DNA from: a virus
Direction: 5' to 3' (one strand)
Virus record (IMG/VR): IMGVR_UViG_3300009078_000075
Location: 1 to 64,000 of that record
Length of the DNA: 64,000 nucleotides
The notes under the pieces: model-generated
What the model saw: only the letters and a program-made list of their open reading frames with translations
What the model was told of the DNA's origin: nothing
Database searches by the model: none
Part shown: in pieces, positions 23,300 through 32,208 of the stretch
Layout: each line of letters begins with the position of its first letter
Numbering within the stretch: position 1 is the stretch's first letter
Made by a program: the position numbers and the translations under genes

Positions 23300-24823
23300 T
23301 TATTCATTAGAAAAAGGAATCGAAGAAACTTCCTCTTCATTAATTTGTTCCTTTTCTTTTTCTTCATCAAAATTTCTTGGTAAAATTTCTCCCTCTTTCA
23401 TTATATTCCATAATGTTGATTGACTAAGGTCTTTTGTGCTTCTCATATTTAACAAAGTGGCAAGTAATTGTGCATCAATTTGATCGACATCATAATCTAA
23501 ATTATACCCAATGGTAATATTATCAATTTCTGATTCATTTAACTGCATCCATTCACCGGCAAATTTATGACATTGTTGTTCAGCAATAGCAAAATTAATT
23601 GATCTCCTTTGTAAATCCGACAATGAATCCAATCGATCCATTTTTTTTGCTTCTGCTGTTTCCCTTTGATTTGATAAATTTCTAACCTGTTTTAAGGCAA
23701 TATCATATATTGCAGTTAATATATCTTGTTCTGATAATCTTATTTTTTCAATCGATTGTCCACTTATTTCAACATATTGAAGTTTTGAATTAGCATCGGG
23801 ATTTGAAATTCCCATATCTTCCGATACCTTAATAGCATCTTGTGTATCCCATCCTGCAAAAAATAATAATGGGAAGGCACTCATTACCTCTGCATAATGC
23901 CGAGCCGAATGTTTATTAAAAAGCTCAATACACAAATCAGTAATATCTGCAATTGCAGATTTTCCTACCCCAAAAGATATTTTTTTATTGTAAAAAGGAA
24001 CTAATGGAATTTTTCCCAATGATATAGGAATTTCCCCAACAAGAACCGCCTGTTCTTTATCTCCTGTTTTTATATATTGCCAAATTTGATGTTTATTGGG
24101 ATATAAAATCCTATATTGTGTCACTGTTTGTTCGGGAAGAAACGGAACATTAAATGTAGACACATTTTCCCTTATCACAGCATATATGAGTTCTTGTTTC
24201 CCATTGTTTATATTAATCCCCCAGTCTAATACATTTCTTGGATCAATGGGGACATAATATGGGAATAACCCCGCTTTTTGTTCATCTAATATACTTACAT
24301 TTTCTTGTTCCATTAAAATTGTATTAACAGGAAATTCAACAAGGACCCAATATATTCCAAATACTTGTGCCTTTTCTGTAATATCAGAAAAAAATGAATT
24401 TCTACTTGTTCCCTTTCCATCTACATTATAAACTAATTCATCAAGACGATTTGGAAGAACCCGTTCTGGTTCTTTCCTCCATAAATGCCCTTGAAAGGTT
24501 TCAATTATTTGGGCACATTTATTGTAATAAACAGCTTCTTTTTTTCGTGTATCATATTTTTTTTGATGTTCATTCGGTCGCTTTATTAAATAAGTATTAT
24601 CAGGGGCATTTTGAATTTTCCCCCCGCCCTCAAAACAGTCAGATAATTTTTGCCAGCAAGGGATTAATAAATCATAATCTTTATTTTTTTTCTCTAAATC
24701 AAGCTCCTGATTATTTACTTGTTGTTTTGCCTTTAAAAAGGATACACTTTGTTTGTGCACTGTTTCAACATAAGAAACTTCTTGTCCATCAATTACCGTT
24801 GTTTTTTTTCTTTCAATTGCCAT
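23300..24823 (-). CDS. Portal protein (DUF4055-like)
   Basis: The 507-residue protein has the usual portal size, with helical N-terminal and central segments: an early DYDLLIPCWQKLSDCFEGGGKIQ, then NKCAQIIETFQGHLWRKEPE, and the central FGIYWVLVEFP. LGKIPLVPFYNKK and a long final helix with RETAEAKKMDRLD match the DUF4055 group of phage portals. It forms the dodecameric ring for DNA entry. It lies between TerL and the MuF head genes, the standard order terL-portal-MuF. It begins MAIERKKT with a clear ribosome site and ends with an acidic tail. Confidence 0.8.
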   Translation of the reverse strand: MAIERKKTTVIDGQEVSYVETVHKQSVSFLKAKQQVNNQELDLEKKNKDYDLLIPCWQKLSDCFEGGGKIQNAPDNTYLIKRPNEHQKKYDTRKKEAVYYNKCAQIIETFQGHLWRKEPERVLPNRLDELVYNVDGKGTSRNSFFSDITEKAQVFGIYWVLVEFPVNTILMEQENVSILDEQKAGLFPYYVPIDPRNVLDWGININNGKQELIYAVIRENVSTFNVPFLPEQTVTQYRILYPNKHQIWQYIKTGDKEQAVLVGEIPISLGKIPLVPFYNKKISFGVGKSAIADITDLCIELFNKHSARHYAEVMSAFPLLFFAGWDTQDAIKVSEDMGISNPDANSKLQYVEISGQSIEKIRLSEQDILTAIYDIALKQVRNLSNQRETAEAKKMDRLDSLSDLQRRSINFAIAEQQCHKFAGEWMQLNESEIDNITIGYNLDYDVDQIDAQLLATLLNMRSTKDLSQSTLWNIMKEGEILPRNFDEEKEKEQINEEEVSSIPFSNE

Positions 24824-24845
24824 TTTATTTTGTCCTTTCTAAAAA

Positions 24846-27209
24846 TTAAGCTATATAAACATCGGAAATATTAAAAGTATGGGCTAATCTTGATCTTTTT
24901 CTAAACATACAAGCATAACGTACTTCATCTGCTATATGATCCTCTTGACTATTTGCTATATCATCGGGATTTTTATCATCCCGAACAAGAAAAGGAACTG
25001 TTCTAATAAAATCAGTACATGTTGCTAATACATATAATAAAGGTCCCTGTGATTCCTCTTCCCCTTCAAATCGTCCCCTTAATTGTTGCCATCCTGGTAT
25101 TCTTGATTTATCAGATTGTACAAATAAATCATACCCCATTTGTTTAGCTATTGAATCTCCACCCCGCTCTTCCCAAATTTGATTATCTGCGGGCCCTTTC
25201 CTTATATTTAATGATGACCATTTTTTTTCTCTTTCAATTATTCCTTCCCCAATTTTTTTATTAAGTAATCGTAGCCCTGTATTTGGATTAATCGCTTTTT
25301 TATCATTTCCATACCATTCAGAAAATCGAATTAAGGTTCCCCTTGGATATGTTACCCCATTTGGTGCAGGGGTCCCATCTGATTCTGTCCACCATCCAAC
25401 TGAAAATGGGGACCCTGATCCCCAGTCAAAAGAACGAAAACAGAACCAATGTCTGGGAGGTATAAAACATTTTGACAAAGGAATTACATTTTTTGATGAG
25501 TTCCAAACATCGGAAAAAAATCCTCCAACATTTACATCCCATCGTCCATATACCCATGCTTTTACAAGTTCTTTATCGGGAAGAGCCAAAAGACGGGATC
25601 GATATTCGGGGTCCATATTCATAAAAGGAATATTTTCAAGCATGTTTCCAAATATAGAGACCCTTTTATGTCCTTTATCATTAATAACCGTTCCCCATGG
25701 TGCAGGATCAATAAAATAATTTTTAACTGCACTACGTCCGATTCCCCATGGATTCCCTGTGGACCGGATACGGATAGGAATACCCATCCCCGTTGCTCGG
25801 TTACAGCTAATCATACTTTGATAACAATCCATGTCTGGCCAATTTAATAATTCTTCCCATCCGATCCACGAATAACTATTTCCTGATAACCAAGTAGATC
25901 CATTTTGTCTAATAAAAAAATTATGATTTTTTTCAACACCTAAACAATAAACTTTACCATTATATTTTATTCGTTTAATTTGTGATTTTAATTTCTTTTT
26001 ATTTAATTTTCTAATTCTATTGTCAGTATATAATTTAAGTTCTTTTTTTGGATTAAAAGCAATTGTATATAAAATTTTATTTTTACAACCTTCTTTTTTT
26101 TGAATAGCAGAATAAACAGAATACCCGAGTTTTACCCCAATTTCTTGTAAATCATCACTCATTTTTTTAGATATTGTATATATATAAACTCTATTTTGCT
26201 GTTTTGTTCCATCTCCAAGTGCATATGCATCAAAAAAAGCTTGTAAACATTCTCTATTACTTTGTTTTATATTATTAGGAATATATTTATCTTTACATTT
26301 TCCAAATTTAGAAAGGTATAAATATTGTTTTTTATCTCTCCAAACAAATCCAAAATTAGTTTTATTATATTTAATTTTTAAATTGTCAAGAAGATTTTGT
26401 ATAATTTTTACATTTTGTTCCTTTTGTTGACAAATTCCTATTGTATAATGTTTTTTATAAAGATTGGTGTATCCCTCTGATAAAAACCATCCCATAAATT
26501 TACAATAATTAATATCTAAATTCTTTCCTTTTGTTAATTTCCATCCACTATTTTTTATTTTAGTTATTCTTGGTAATTTTGAATATTCTATCAATTCGTT
26601 TGAGATTGAAGGAAGTTTATGTTCTGGGGTAAAAGACATATATTTTCCACGACCATTATAAATTATTAAATCTCCATTATAATCTTCTATTGTTTTGGTT
26701 TTAACCATTTGATAAGATAATTCATTTTTTTTATTAGTACTTAAAACTTTTTCTCCTATTTTTATATTTTGAATAGGTATCCACCCATTTTTTGTTAAAA
26801 TATCCCCTTTATCTACACAATGCCCATGATAGTTATCGTAGTCATTTCGATCCCAAAAATATCGTAAATATAAAAGTTCCCCCCCCGGAAAAGCCCATGT
26901 ATAATCTGCTTTATTAAATTCTGCCTTTGGACATGCCATCCGAAACCATTTTTTTGATTTAATAACAAGATCTGATAATTGTTTATATGTTCGCCTAAAA
27001 AGAATCCCTCTCCAATCTGAGCCATACCCTTTTCCAACCTCTTGAAAGAAATCCATGATTAAAGCATCGGTCTTACCAACTGCCCGTGTACCTGTGTATA
27101 GTACTTGATGATAAGGACATGAAAGAAACAAACATTGAGATCCCGGATTTGGTTTCCAAACAACACTTAAATTATCAAGATTTTTTTTATTATTAAGTTC
27201 TCGGTTCAT
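24846..27209 (-). CDS. terL: Terminase large subunit interrupted by an intein
   Basis: The 787-residue precursor consists of extein 1-130, intein 131-444 and extein 445-787. Extein parts: Walker A-like GTRAVGKTDA (40-49), RRTYKQLSDL (arginine-rich switch), Walker B/catalytic glutamate in IGWEELLNW right after the intein, and the nuclease domain with FRSFDWGSGSPF near its start and a late EDHIADEVRY. The joined protein is about 473 residues, normal for a TerL. It cuts and pumps DNA into heads. The small subunit is directly upstream (the start of terL overlaps its stop) and the portal follows. Confidence 0.93.
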   Translation of the reverse strand: MNRELNNKKNLDNLSVVWKPNPGSQCLFLSCPYHQVLYTGTRAVGKTDALIMDFFQEVGKGYGSDWRGILFRRTYKQLSDLVIKSKKWFRMACPKAEFNKADYTWAFPGGELLYLRYFWDRNDYDNYHGHCVDKGDILTKNGWIPIQNIKIGEKVLSTNKKNELSYQMVKTKTIEDYNGDLIIYNGRGKYMSFTPEHKLPSISNELIEYSKLPRITKIKNSGWKLTKGKNLDINYCKFMGWFLSEGYTNLYKKHYTIGICQQKEQNVKIIQNLLDNLKIKYNKTNFGFVWRDKKQYLYLSKFGKCKDKYIPNNIKQSNRECLQAFFDAYALGDGTKQQNRVYIYTISKKMSDDLQEIGVKLGYSVYSAIQKKEGCKNKILYTIAFNPKKELKLYTDNRIRKLNKKKLKSQIKRIKYNGKVYCLGVEKNHNFFIRQNGSTWLSGNSYSWIGWEELLNWPDMDCYQSMISCNRATGMGIPIRIRSTGNPWGIGRSAVKNYFIDPAPWGTVINDKGHKRVSIFGNMLENIPFMNMDPEYRSRLLALPDKELVKAWVYGRWDVNVGGFFSDVWNSSKNVIPLSKCFIPPRHWFCFRSFDWGSGSPFSVGWWTESDGTPAPNGVTYPRGTLIRFSEWYGNDKKAINPNTGLRLLNKKIGEGIIEREKKWSSLNIRKGPADNQIWEERGGDSIAKQMGYDLFVQSDKSRIPGWQQLRGRFEGEEESQGPLLYVLATCTDFIRTVPFLVRDDKNPDDIANSQEDHIADEVRYACMFRKRSRLAHTFNISDVYIA
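25878..26819 (-). mobile_element. Intein with LAGLIDADG homing endonuclease in terL
   Basis: The 314-residue segment inside TerL starts at Cys131 (CVDKGDILT, block A), has TPEHKL (block B) and VYCLGVEKNHNFFI (block F), and ends WLSGN before a Ser of the extein. The last two residues are Gly-Asn; most inteins have His-Asn, so splicing may rely on another group. Two LAGLIDADG-like helices, FMGWFLSEG and FFDAYALGDG, indicate a homing endonuclease. The insertion lies just before the Walker B strand (YHGH|SYSWIGWEEL), a very conserved place in terminases. Confidence 0.92.
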
Positions 27210-27733
27210 TATTCTTTATCATTCATTTCCTCAATTTTGACTCTTGTTTCCTTCATCTGGGTATCCCAGTCTTTGTCATTAAAAATACCCGGTACTACCA
27301 CAACTCCAGTTTTTGTTTCAACATCAATATGAATATTTTGATTTGGATACATATTTTTCATTTTGGCGCAGGAATCAAAAAATTTATGAATTACATTATA
27401 ATCTTTTTCTCGATTTATTTCATTACCATTTTTATCATAAATACCCTTATCTGCTTCAAGTCCCTTTTTTGCTACTGAAATAAGATAAGGGGTAGTAATT
27501 CCCTGTGCTTCCATTTCTTCTGCAATAGTAATTCTAACTTTTTTCATTACGGCATCGGCCCGTACTGATGCCCTGTTATAATCATTTTTATCGGATAAGT
27601 CATATCCTTTTACGGCGGCAATTGCTCGGATCATGTTACCACCATTTTTAAGGTACTCTTCAACAAACCTAATATCAGAAGGTTTCAAATTTTCAAATCT
27701 TGGATTTAATTCTCGTTCTTGTTTTTTACTCAT
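27209..27733 (-). CDS. terS: Terminase small subunit
   Basis: The 174-residue protein starts with a basic segment, then SDIRFVEEYLKNGGNMIRAIAAVKGY and a helix-turn-helix with ASVRADAVMKKVRITIAEEM, typical of TerS DNA-binding ends (fv.eYl...n...Aa..aGys). The C-terminal part contains a GVVVVPG strand expected for the oligomerisation ring. It recognises phage DNA and hands it to TerL. It is the first gene of the leftward strand run, with the divergent promoter region immediately upstream. Confidence 0.82.
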   Translation of the reverse strand: MSKKQERELNPRFENLKPSDIRFVEEYLKNGGNMIRAIAAVKGYDLSDKNDYNRASVRADAVMKKVRITIAEEMEAQGITTPYLISVAKKGLEADKGIYDKNGNEINREKDYNVIHKFFDSCAKMKNMYPNQNIHIDVETKTGVVVVPGIFNDKDWDTQMKETRVKIEEMNDKE

Positions 27734-28036
27734 TTTTTCTCCTTTTTTTATAAAAAACTCAATTAAAATGTATTTTCATATTTAATATACATAAAAATTT
27801 AAAAAAAATGTATTTATAATATATGATTCTTTTTCACATAATTACATCCCTTTTCATATCCCTTTTCCTTTTTCTTGTACTATTATATAAAAATAAACAT
27901 ATATTTATAGTATCCTCTTTCTTTTTTCTGTGCATATTTCTTGCAATATATAAATATTAACCGATTGAAAAAGCAAAATATGCCGATATATATAATAGAG
28001 AGGGAAAACAGCAACCTTTAACACAGGAGAAAGACA
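27734..28036. other. Divergent intergenic region between the two strand blocks
   Basis: This 303-base gap separates leftward terS from the first rightward gene. It holds AT-rich segments with TACAT-type repeats on both strands near 27756-27825, then a C/T-rich tract (27832-27878) and the class 1 promoter at 27959-28003. From 27832 to 28036 it resembles the 205 bases before the gene at 57853. I see no gene in it. Confidence 0.6.
27959..28003 (+). promoter_or_regulatory. Class 1 phage promoter
   Basis: CCGATT-GAAAAAG lies 23 bases before TGCCGATATATATAATAG. The leader GAGAGGGAAAACAGCAACC...AGGAGAAAG follows, shared with the copies at 1281, 46071 and 57774. It drives the first gene of the rightward block. 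Confidence 0.78.
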
Positions 28037-28279
28037 ATGCATACAATGGAACATCTTGAAATGGAATTAAAAGATGCTCAATATGTTTATCATTTATCCC
28101 GTTTAAAAGCAGATCACATTGAAAAGGAATTGAATGACGCCAAACGGCAAGTTGAAATTCTTTCAAACCTATTGAAAGAAAAAAGGGAAGAGGAAACAAA
28201 CAATCATTTAAAAGTAATTGAAATTCATAGAAAAACAATTGAAATCATTCAAAAAGAGGAAAATTGTTATATTAAGTAA
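28037..28279 (+). CDS. Small coiled-coil hypothetical protein (80 aa)
   Basis: Nearly all of this protein is a charged helix with heptads (LEMELKDAQYVYHLSRLKADHIEKEL and onward). The first ATG at 28037 has AGGAGAAAG just before it. It is the first gene after a strong class 1 promoter, so it may act early. No family was recognised; small acidic/basic coiled coils of this kind often bind host or phage regulators, but nothing is proved. Confidence 0.65.
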   Translation: MHTMEHLEMELKDAQYVYHLSRLKADHIEKELNDAKRQVEILSNLLKEKREEETNNHLKVIEIHRKTIEIIQKEENCYIK

Positions 28280-28351
28280 CATTTAAATATAAGGTTAATG
28301 AGAGAGGTTTTTGAAAGAAAACAGTAACCTTTAAATATAAGGAAATTTTAA

Positions 28352-30322
28352 ATGAAAATTGATGAAATTGTTCAATCGAATGAATATACAATTTCAGCAT
28401 TATTAGCTCTTTACGGGTATCAAACACAAGATGAACAAACTTCAGAATACACAACATCATTAAATGGAGCAGGATTTAATAAAATTGATGCCCCTATTCT
28501 TTCCTCTATTTCACAATTTTTTCTTAAAAATGGATTTTTAACCGAAAAACAATTATCCCTTGTAAAAAGATCAATTAAAAAATATCATACACAAATTGAA
28601 GCATTTGAATTAACTCCTGTAAAAACAAAAGAACCAAAAACAAAAGAACCAAAAACACAAGAAAATGGGGGGACCCCTTTTGAGGGAATTAAAAAGGCAA
28701 GACTCGAAAAAGATTTTATTTATCTTAAATTTCATTTTGCAAAGGGAGATAAAAAATTCTTTGAAATTCTTACAAAAGTAAAAACATTAGCATGGAGACA
28801 ATGGGACCCCGATACAAAAGAATGGAAAGTAAGGCGTTCCCTTGAAACATTAAAAAAATTACATGAGTGGGAATTTAAATTTGATGTTGAATTACAGAAA
28901 TGGTATGAATCAGTTTTTAGCAATAACATTAATAAGGATCTTGACGTTCCCATTGATATGTCTCTTTACCCATTTCAAAAAGAAGGGGTAGCATTTATTG
29001 ATCTTAAAAATGGAAGGGCATTAATCGGGGATGAAATGGGACTTGGGAAAACCTGTCAAGCAATCGGATGGACATCCCTTCATCCTGATAAAAAACCCGT
29101 ACTTATCATATGTCCTTCCAATGTCAAATTAAATTGGAAAAGGGAAATCAAAAAGTGTCTTCCCCGGGCAAGGGTTGAATTGGTAGAAGGACGGGATTAT
29201 AAGGGAGCAATGGACGGTGATTATGTTATTTGTAATTATGATATAGTGTCAAAAAATAAGGAAAAACTCATATCCACAAATTTTAAAGTATTGATACTTG
29301 ATGAATGTCATTATATAAAAAACTATAAAGCAAAACGAACTGCAGTAATTACTGAAATCGGAAAGGCAATTGAACATGTTATTTGTTTATCAGGGACTCC
29401 GATTGTTAATCGTCCCATTGAATTTTTTACAGCATTAAATTTACTACGTCCTGATTTATTCCCCTCATATTGGGAATATGTTAATAAATATTGTCCGGCA
29501 GATGGATGGACAAAGTGGCAAACAACAAAAGGTTCTGCAAATGAAATTGAACTTCATAATAATTTAATTCAAACCATGATGTTAAGACGATTAAAAAAAG
29601 ATGTTTTAACACAGCTTCCGTTAAAGCAACGGCAAGTTATCCCTATGGAATGTGATTTGACAGAATACAATAAAGCGGAAGACGATTTAATTTCATGGAT
29701 GAAAGAAAATGGATATGGTAAAGACAAAATTTTTTGTGCTATGAATGCTGAAATTATTACAAGGATTGAGTATTTAAAACAAATTGCAGTAAAGGCAAAA
29801 TATGAATCAATTGTTGATTGGATTAATAATTATTTAAGCTCAGGGAAAAAATTAGTTATTTTTTGTACTCATCATGCAACGATTGATTTTTTAATGGAAA
29901 CATTTAAAGGAATTGCAGTAAAATTAGATGGGCGTGATAATATGGGAAAAAAACAAATTGCCATTGATCGATTTCAAAGTGATCAAGAAATTAGACTTTT
30001 TATAGGAAATATAAAAGCGGCAGGAGTGGGAATTGATGGTTTACAAAATGTAGCAGAGGACACATGTTTTATTGAGTTAGGATGGACCCCTGGTGATCAT
30101 AATCAAGCAGAAGATCGAGTACATCGAATTGGACAAGAGGCAGATTCAGTGACAGCTTTTTATTTATTGACTGCTGGTACAATTGAAGAGGAAATTGCAG
30201 AATTAATTGATAAAAAAAGAAATGTATTAAATCAGATTTTAGACGGAAAAGTGCCCGATGAAACCGAATTGATAAGTATTTTATTAAATAACCTTTTAAA
30301 TAAGGAGACAAAAAATGGATAA
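28352..30322 (+). CDS. SNF2/SMARCAL1-type SF2 DNA helicase/translocase
   Basis: The 656-residue protein has an N-terminal extension (1-110) with KTKEPKTKEPKTQE repeats. A HARP-like segment (about 120-185) contains FHFAKGDKKFFEIL and WDPDTKEWKV. The SNF2 ATPase core follows: PFQKEGV, DEMGLGKTCQAIGW (Walker A), LILDECHYIKN (motif II, DECH), LSGTPIVNRP (motif III), and the C-terminal lobe LVIFCTHHATIDFL, then ELGWTPGDHNQAEDRVHRIGQ (motif VI). Such enzymes anneal or remodel DNA at forks. The HARP segment points to an annealing-helicase-like role in replication or recombination, an inference. Its end overlaps the next gene by 8 bases. Confidence 0.9.
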   Translation: MKIDEIVQSNEYTISALLALYGYQTQDEQTSEYTTSLNGAGFNKIDAPILSSISQFFLKNGFLTEKQLSLVKRSIKKYHTQIEAFELTPVKTKEPKTKEPKTQENGGTPFEGIKKARLEKDFIYLKFHFAKGDKKFFEILTKVKTLAWRQWDPDTKEWKVRRSLETLKKLHEWEFKFDVELQKWYESVFSNNINKDLDVPIDMSLYPFQKEGVAFIDLKNGRALIGDEMGLGKTCQAIGWTSLHPDKKPVLIICPSNVKLNWKREIKKCLPRARVELVEGRDYKGAMDGDYVICNYDIVSKNKEKLISTNFKVLILDECHYIKNYKAKRTAVITEIGKAIEHVICLSGTPIVNRPIEFFTALNLLRPDLFPSYWEYVNKYCPADGWTKWQTTKGSANEIELHNNLIQTMMLRRLKKDVLTQLPLKQRQVIPMECDLTEYNKAEDDLISWMKENGYGKDKIFCAMNAEIITRIEYLKQIAVKAKYESIVDWINNYLSSGKKLVIFCTHHATIDFLMETFKGIAVKLDGRDNMGKKQIAIDRFQSDQEIRLFIGNIKAAGVGIDGLQNVAEDTCFIELGWTPGDHNQAEDRVHRIGQEADSVTAFYLLTAGTIEEEIAELIDKKRNVLNQILDGKVPDETELISILLNNLLNKETKNG

Positions 30323-30869
30323 GAAAATTGAATTTACAAAAGAAATGGAAAAGATTTGTTGTTACTGGGCTTGGAAATATACAACAAAAAGTCATATGTT
30401 ATTTGACGAATTAAAATCAGTTGCATTTTATACTTTTTGTGACGTTCGGAGAACATATTTAGAAAATCATTCACAGGCCCCATTTAAGGCGTATCTACAA
30501 AGGGCATTAGATATTACCTTAAAAAGGGCCGTTTCAAATGATTTACGTTTTACTAATGTCTCATATGATTCAGTATTTAATGTTAAGGTTCCCTGTAAAT
30601 ATTATCCGCAGGATATTTCAGAATGTGATTTTTTACAACTGGATCAAATGGACAATGTTGATGAAATTCTTAGTAGGGAACAATTAATAGAAAACCTTTC
30701 ATGTGAATCAAAGGAAATGATTTACATTATAATAAAGAATCACGGAGATATTTTTTTAGGACGAAAAGAAACAAAACAAAGGGTTTTAAATTATTTTCTT
30801 TCCCTTAATTGGAAAAGAGGAAAAATAACCAAATGTTTTAATGAAATTAAATCAATTTTGTCATTATAG
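30315..30869 (+). CDS. Sigma-factor-like or regulator protein (region 2-like)
   Basis: The 184-residue protein has a helix pattern like sigma region 2: [45 protein letters not shown] (about 28-74), with the FKAYLxRALxxxLKRAV form of region 2.4. The C-terminal part is helical and charged without a sure region 4. It could be a third, divergent phage sigma-like factor. It overlaps the helicase gene, so it belongs to the same operon. The family call is uncertain. Confidence 0.45.
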   Translation: MDKKIEFTKEMEKICCYWAWKYTTKSHMLFDELKSVAFYTFCDVRRTYLENHSQAPFKAYLQRALDITLKRAVSNDLRFTNVSYDSVFNVKVPCKYYPQDISECDFLQLDQMDNVDEILSREQLIENLSCESKEMIYIIIKNHGDIFLGRKETKQRVLNYFLSLNWKRGKITKCFNEIKSILSL

Positions 30870-30883
30870 AAAGGAAAAAGCCA

Positions 30884-31423
30884 ATGATACAAATCAAAAG
30901 TAAAAATGGAAAAATATTAAAAAAAGTAAATGTTGAAACATTACAGGGGGCCAATCTTGAGGGGGCCGATCTTCGGAGGGCCAATCTTGAGGGGGCCGAT
31001 CTTCAAAAAACTGATCTTCGATGGGCCAATCTTCGGGAGGCCAATCTTTACGGGGCCGATCTTGAAGGGGCCAATCTTTACAGGGCTAATCTTCAGGGGG
31101 CCAATCTTGAGGGGGCCGATCTTCGGAGGGCCAATCTTGAGGGGGCCAATCTTCAGAGGGCCAATCTTTACAGGGCTAATCTTTACGGGGCCGATCTTGA
31201 AGGGGCTAATCTTTACAGGGCTAATGTTGATTTTTCTTGTTGGCCATTATCATGTGGTTCATTTAATATAACTGTTGATGAAAAAATTTTATATCAACTT
31301 TTATTTCATATTTATAATTTAAAATGTGATAGTCCTATTTTTAAATTAATTAAAATTGCAATTAAACCTTTTGTTGAAAAATCACATTTAATTACTAAAC
31401 ATAATTGTAAAATTATAGATTAA
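30884..31423 (+). CDS. Pentapeptide repeat protein
   Basis: Residues about 20-115 are tandem A(N/D)L(x)(x) units ([16 protein letters not shown] and so on), which fold as a right-handed quadrilateral beta-helix. At DNA level the same stretch (30943-31227) is a chain of 15-base repeats built on GGGCCAATCTTNA. The C-terminal 60 residues are different and hydrophobic/aromatic. Some pentapeptide proteins mimic DNA and bind gyrase; that function cannot be assumed here. The gene has a clear AAGGAAAAAG ribosome site. Confidence 0.9.
   Translation: MIQIKSKNGKILKKVNVETLQGANLEGADLRRANLEGADLQKTDLRWANLREANLYGADLEGANLYRANLQGANLEGADLRRANLEGANLQRANLYRANLYGADLEGANLYRANVDFSCWPLSCGSFNITVDEKILYQLLFHIYNLKCDSPIFKLIKIAIKPFVEKSHLITKHNCKIID
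30943..31227 (+). repeat. 15-base tandem repeats encoding pentapeptides
   Basis: Roughly 19 units of a 15-base sequence related to GGGGCCAATCTTGA or GGGGCCGATCTTCA run in frame. The high identity between units suggests recent expansion or gene conversion. A second frame is open through the repeat, purely as a by-product. Confidence 0.85.
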
Positions 31424-31446
31424 AAAAATTATAGAAAGGAAATAAC

Positions 31447-32115
31447 ATGTATCTCATCCATTTTATTGGAAAACAATATTATAGTATTGCACAATTTATA
31501 AAAGAAGCAAAACAATATAGGATTTCAAGAAAAATTGCTCCCAATATGTTAAAAAAATTATCCTTTGGTGATATTATATTACTCGCTCAAGGGGATTCCA
31601 AAGGGTCCTTAATTTTTGGATTTTTCATATTTACTTCAATTTTTGGATTAAAACATGAATTATTTGAAAAACTTGAACAAGAAAAAATTATATCATTACA
31701 ATCAAATAATCCTATTCCGGTAAATCGTGGATGCGGCAGTTATGTTATTACAGCAAGTTATGGGATAACAAATCAACAAAGGTTTTTTGAATTTATAAAA
31801 GAACAAAATGATGAAGATTTAAAAGGCGTTTTAATTGGAGGAACTTTTTATGAATTATCTGATCTTCTCCCTGAAAAAGAAATTCATACAAATATTCCTT
31901 TTCAACAAGGATTTCGATTTTTTGATTTTGAATCATTTAAAAAAGAATATTTAAAACAAAAAGAAAATAAAAAAAGAATTAGGATTATAGGAATGTTTTA
32001 TACAAAAGAAATACATGGTAATATTTTTACAGATTCAGATCCAAAATTTTTTGAAATAAAGGACTATCAAAAAAATACTGAATCAAGAAAACGGGGACAT
32101 AAAAAGAGGGGGTAG
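31447..32115 (+). CDS. Hypothetical protein (222 aa)
   Basis: The protein begins MYLIHFIGKQYYSIAQFIKEAKQY and is rich in aromatic and glycine residues in the middle (GDIILLAQGDSKGSLIFGFFIF), then has a C-terminal charged part ending RKRGHKKRG. A mixed alpha/beta fold is likely; an RNA- or nucleotide-binding domain such as ASCH/EVE is conceivable but the motif is not clear. The start follows AAAGGAAATAAC. Confidence 0.6.
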   Translation: MYLIHFIGKQYYSIAQFIKEAKQYRISRKIAPNMLKKLSFGDIILLAQGDSKGSLIFGFFIFTSIFGLKHELFEKLEQEKIISLQSNNPIPVNRGCGSYVITASYGITNQQRFFEFIKEQNDEDLKGVLIGGTFYELSDLLPEKEIHTNIPFQQGFRFFDFESFKKEYLKQKENKKRIRIIGMFYTKEIHGNIFTDSDPKFFEIKDYQKNTESRKRGHKKRG

Positions 32116-32208
32116 TTTTTATTCATTTTTCATTACACTTTATTATGTTTTCAAAGTAAAAGGGAAATATGATACAAGGATACGTTTTTTAACCTTAAAA
32201 ATAAATTT

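Noticed and set aside
23283-23300. Class 2-like AATACATATTATATA before the MuF gene (- strand)
   Set aside because: The core differs at two positions (CATATTATA instead of CATAATATA) and lies inside a close-packed operon; kept out of the promoter list.
30930-31271. Second open frame through the pentapeptide region
   Set aside because: It is produced by the 15-base repeat, which stays open in other frames; no ribosome site and a repetitive GPIFxG product.
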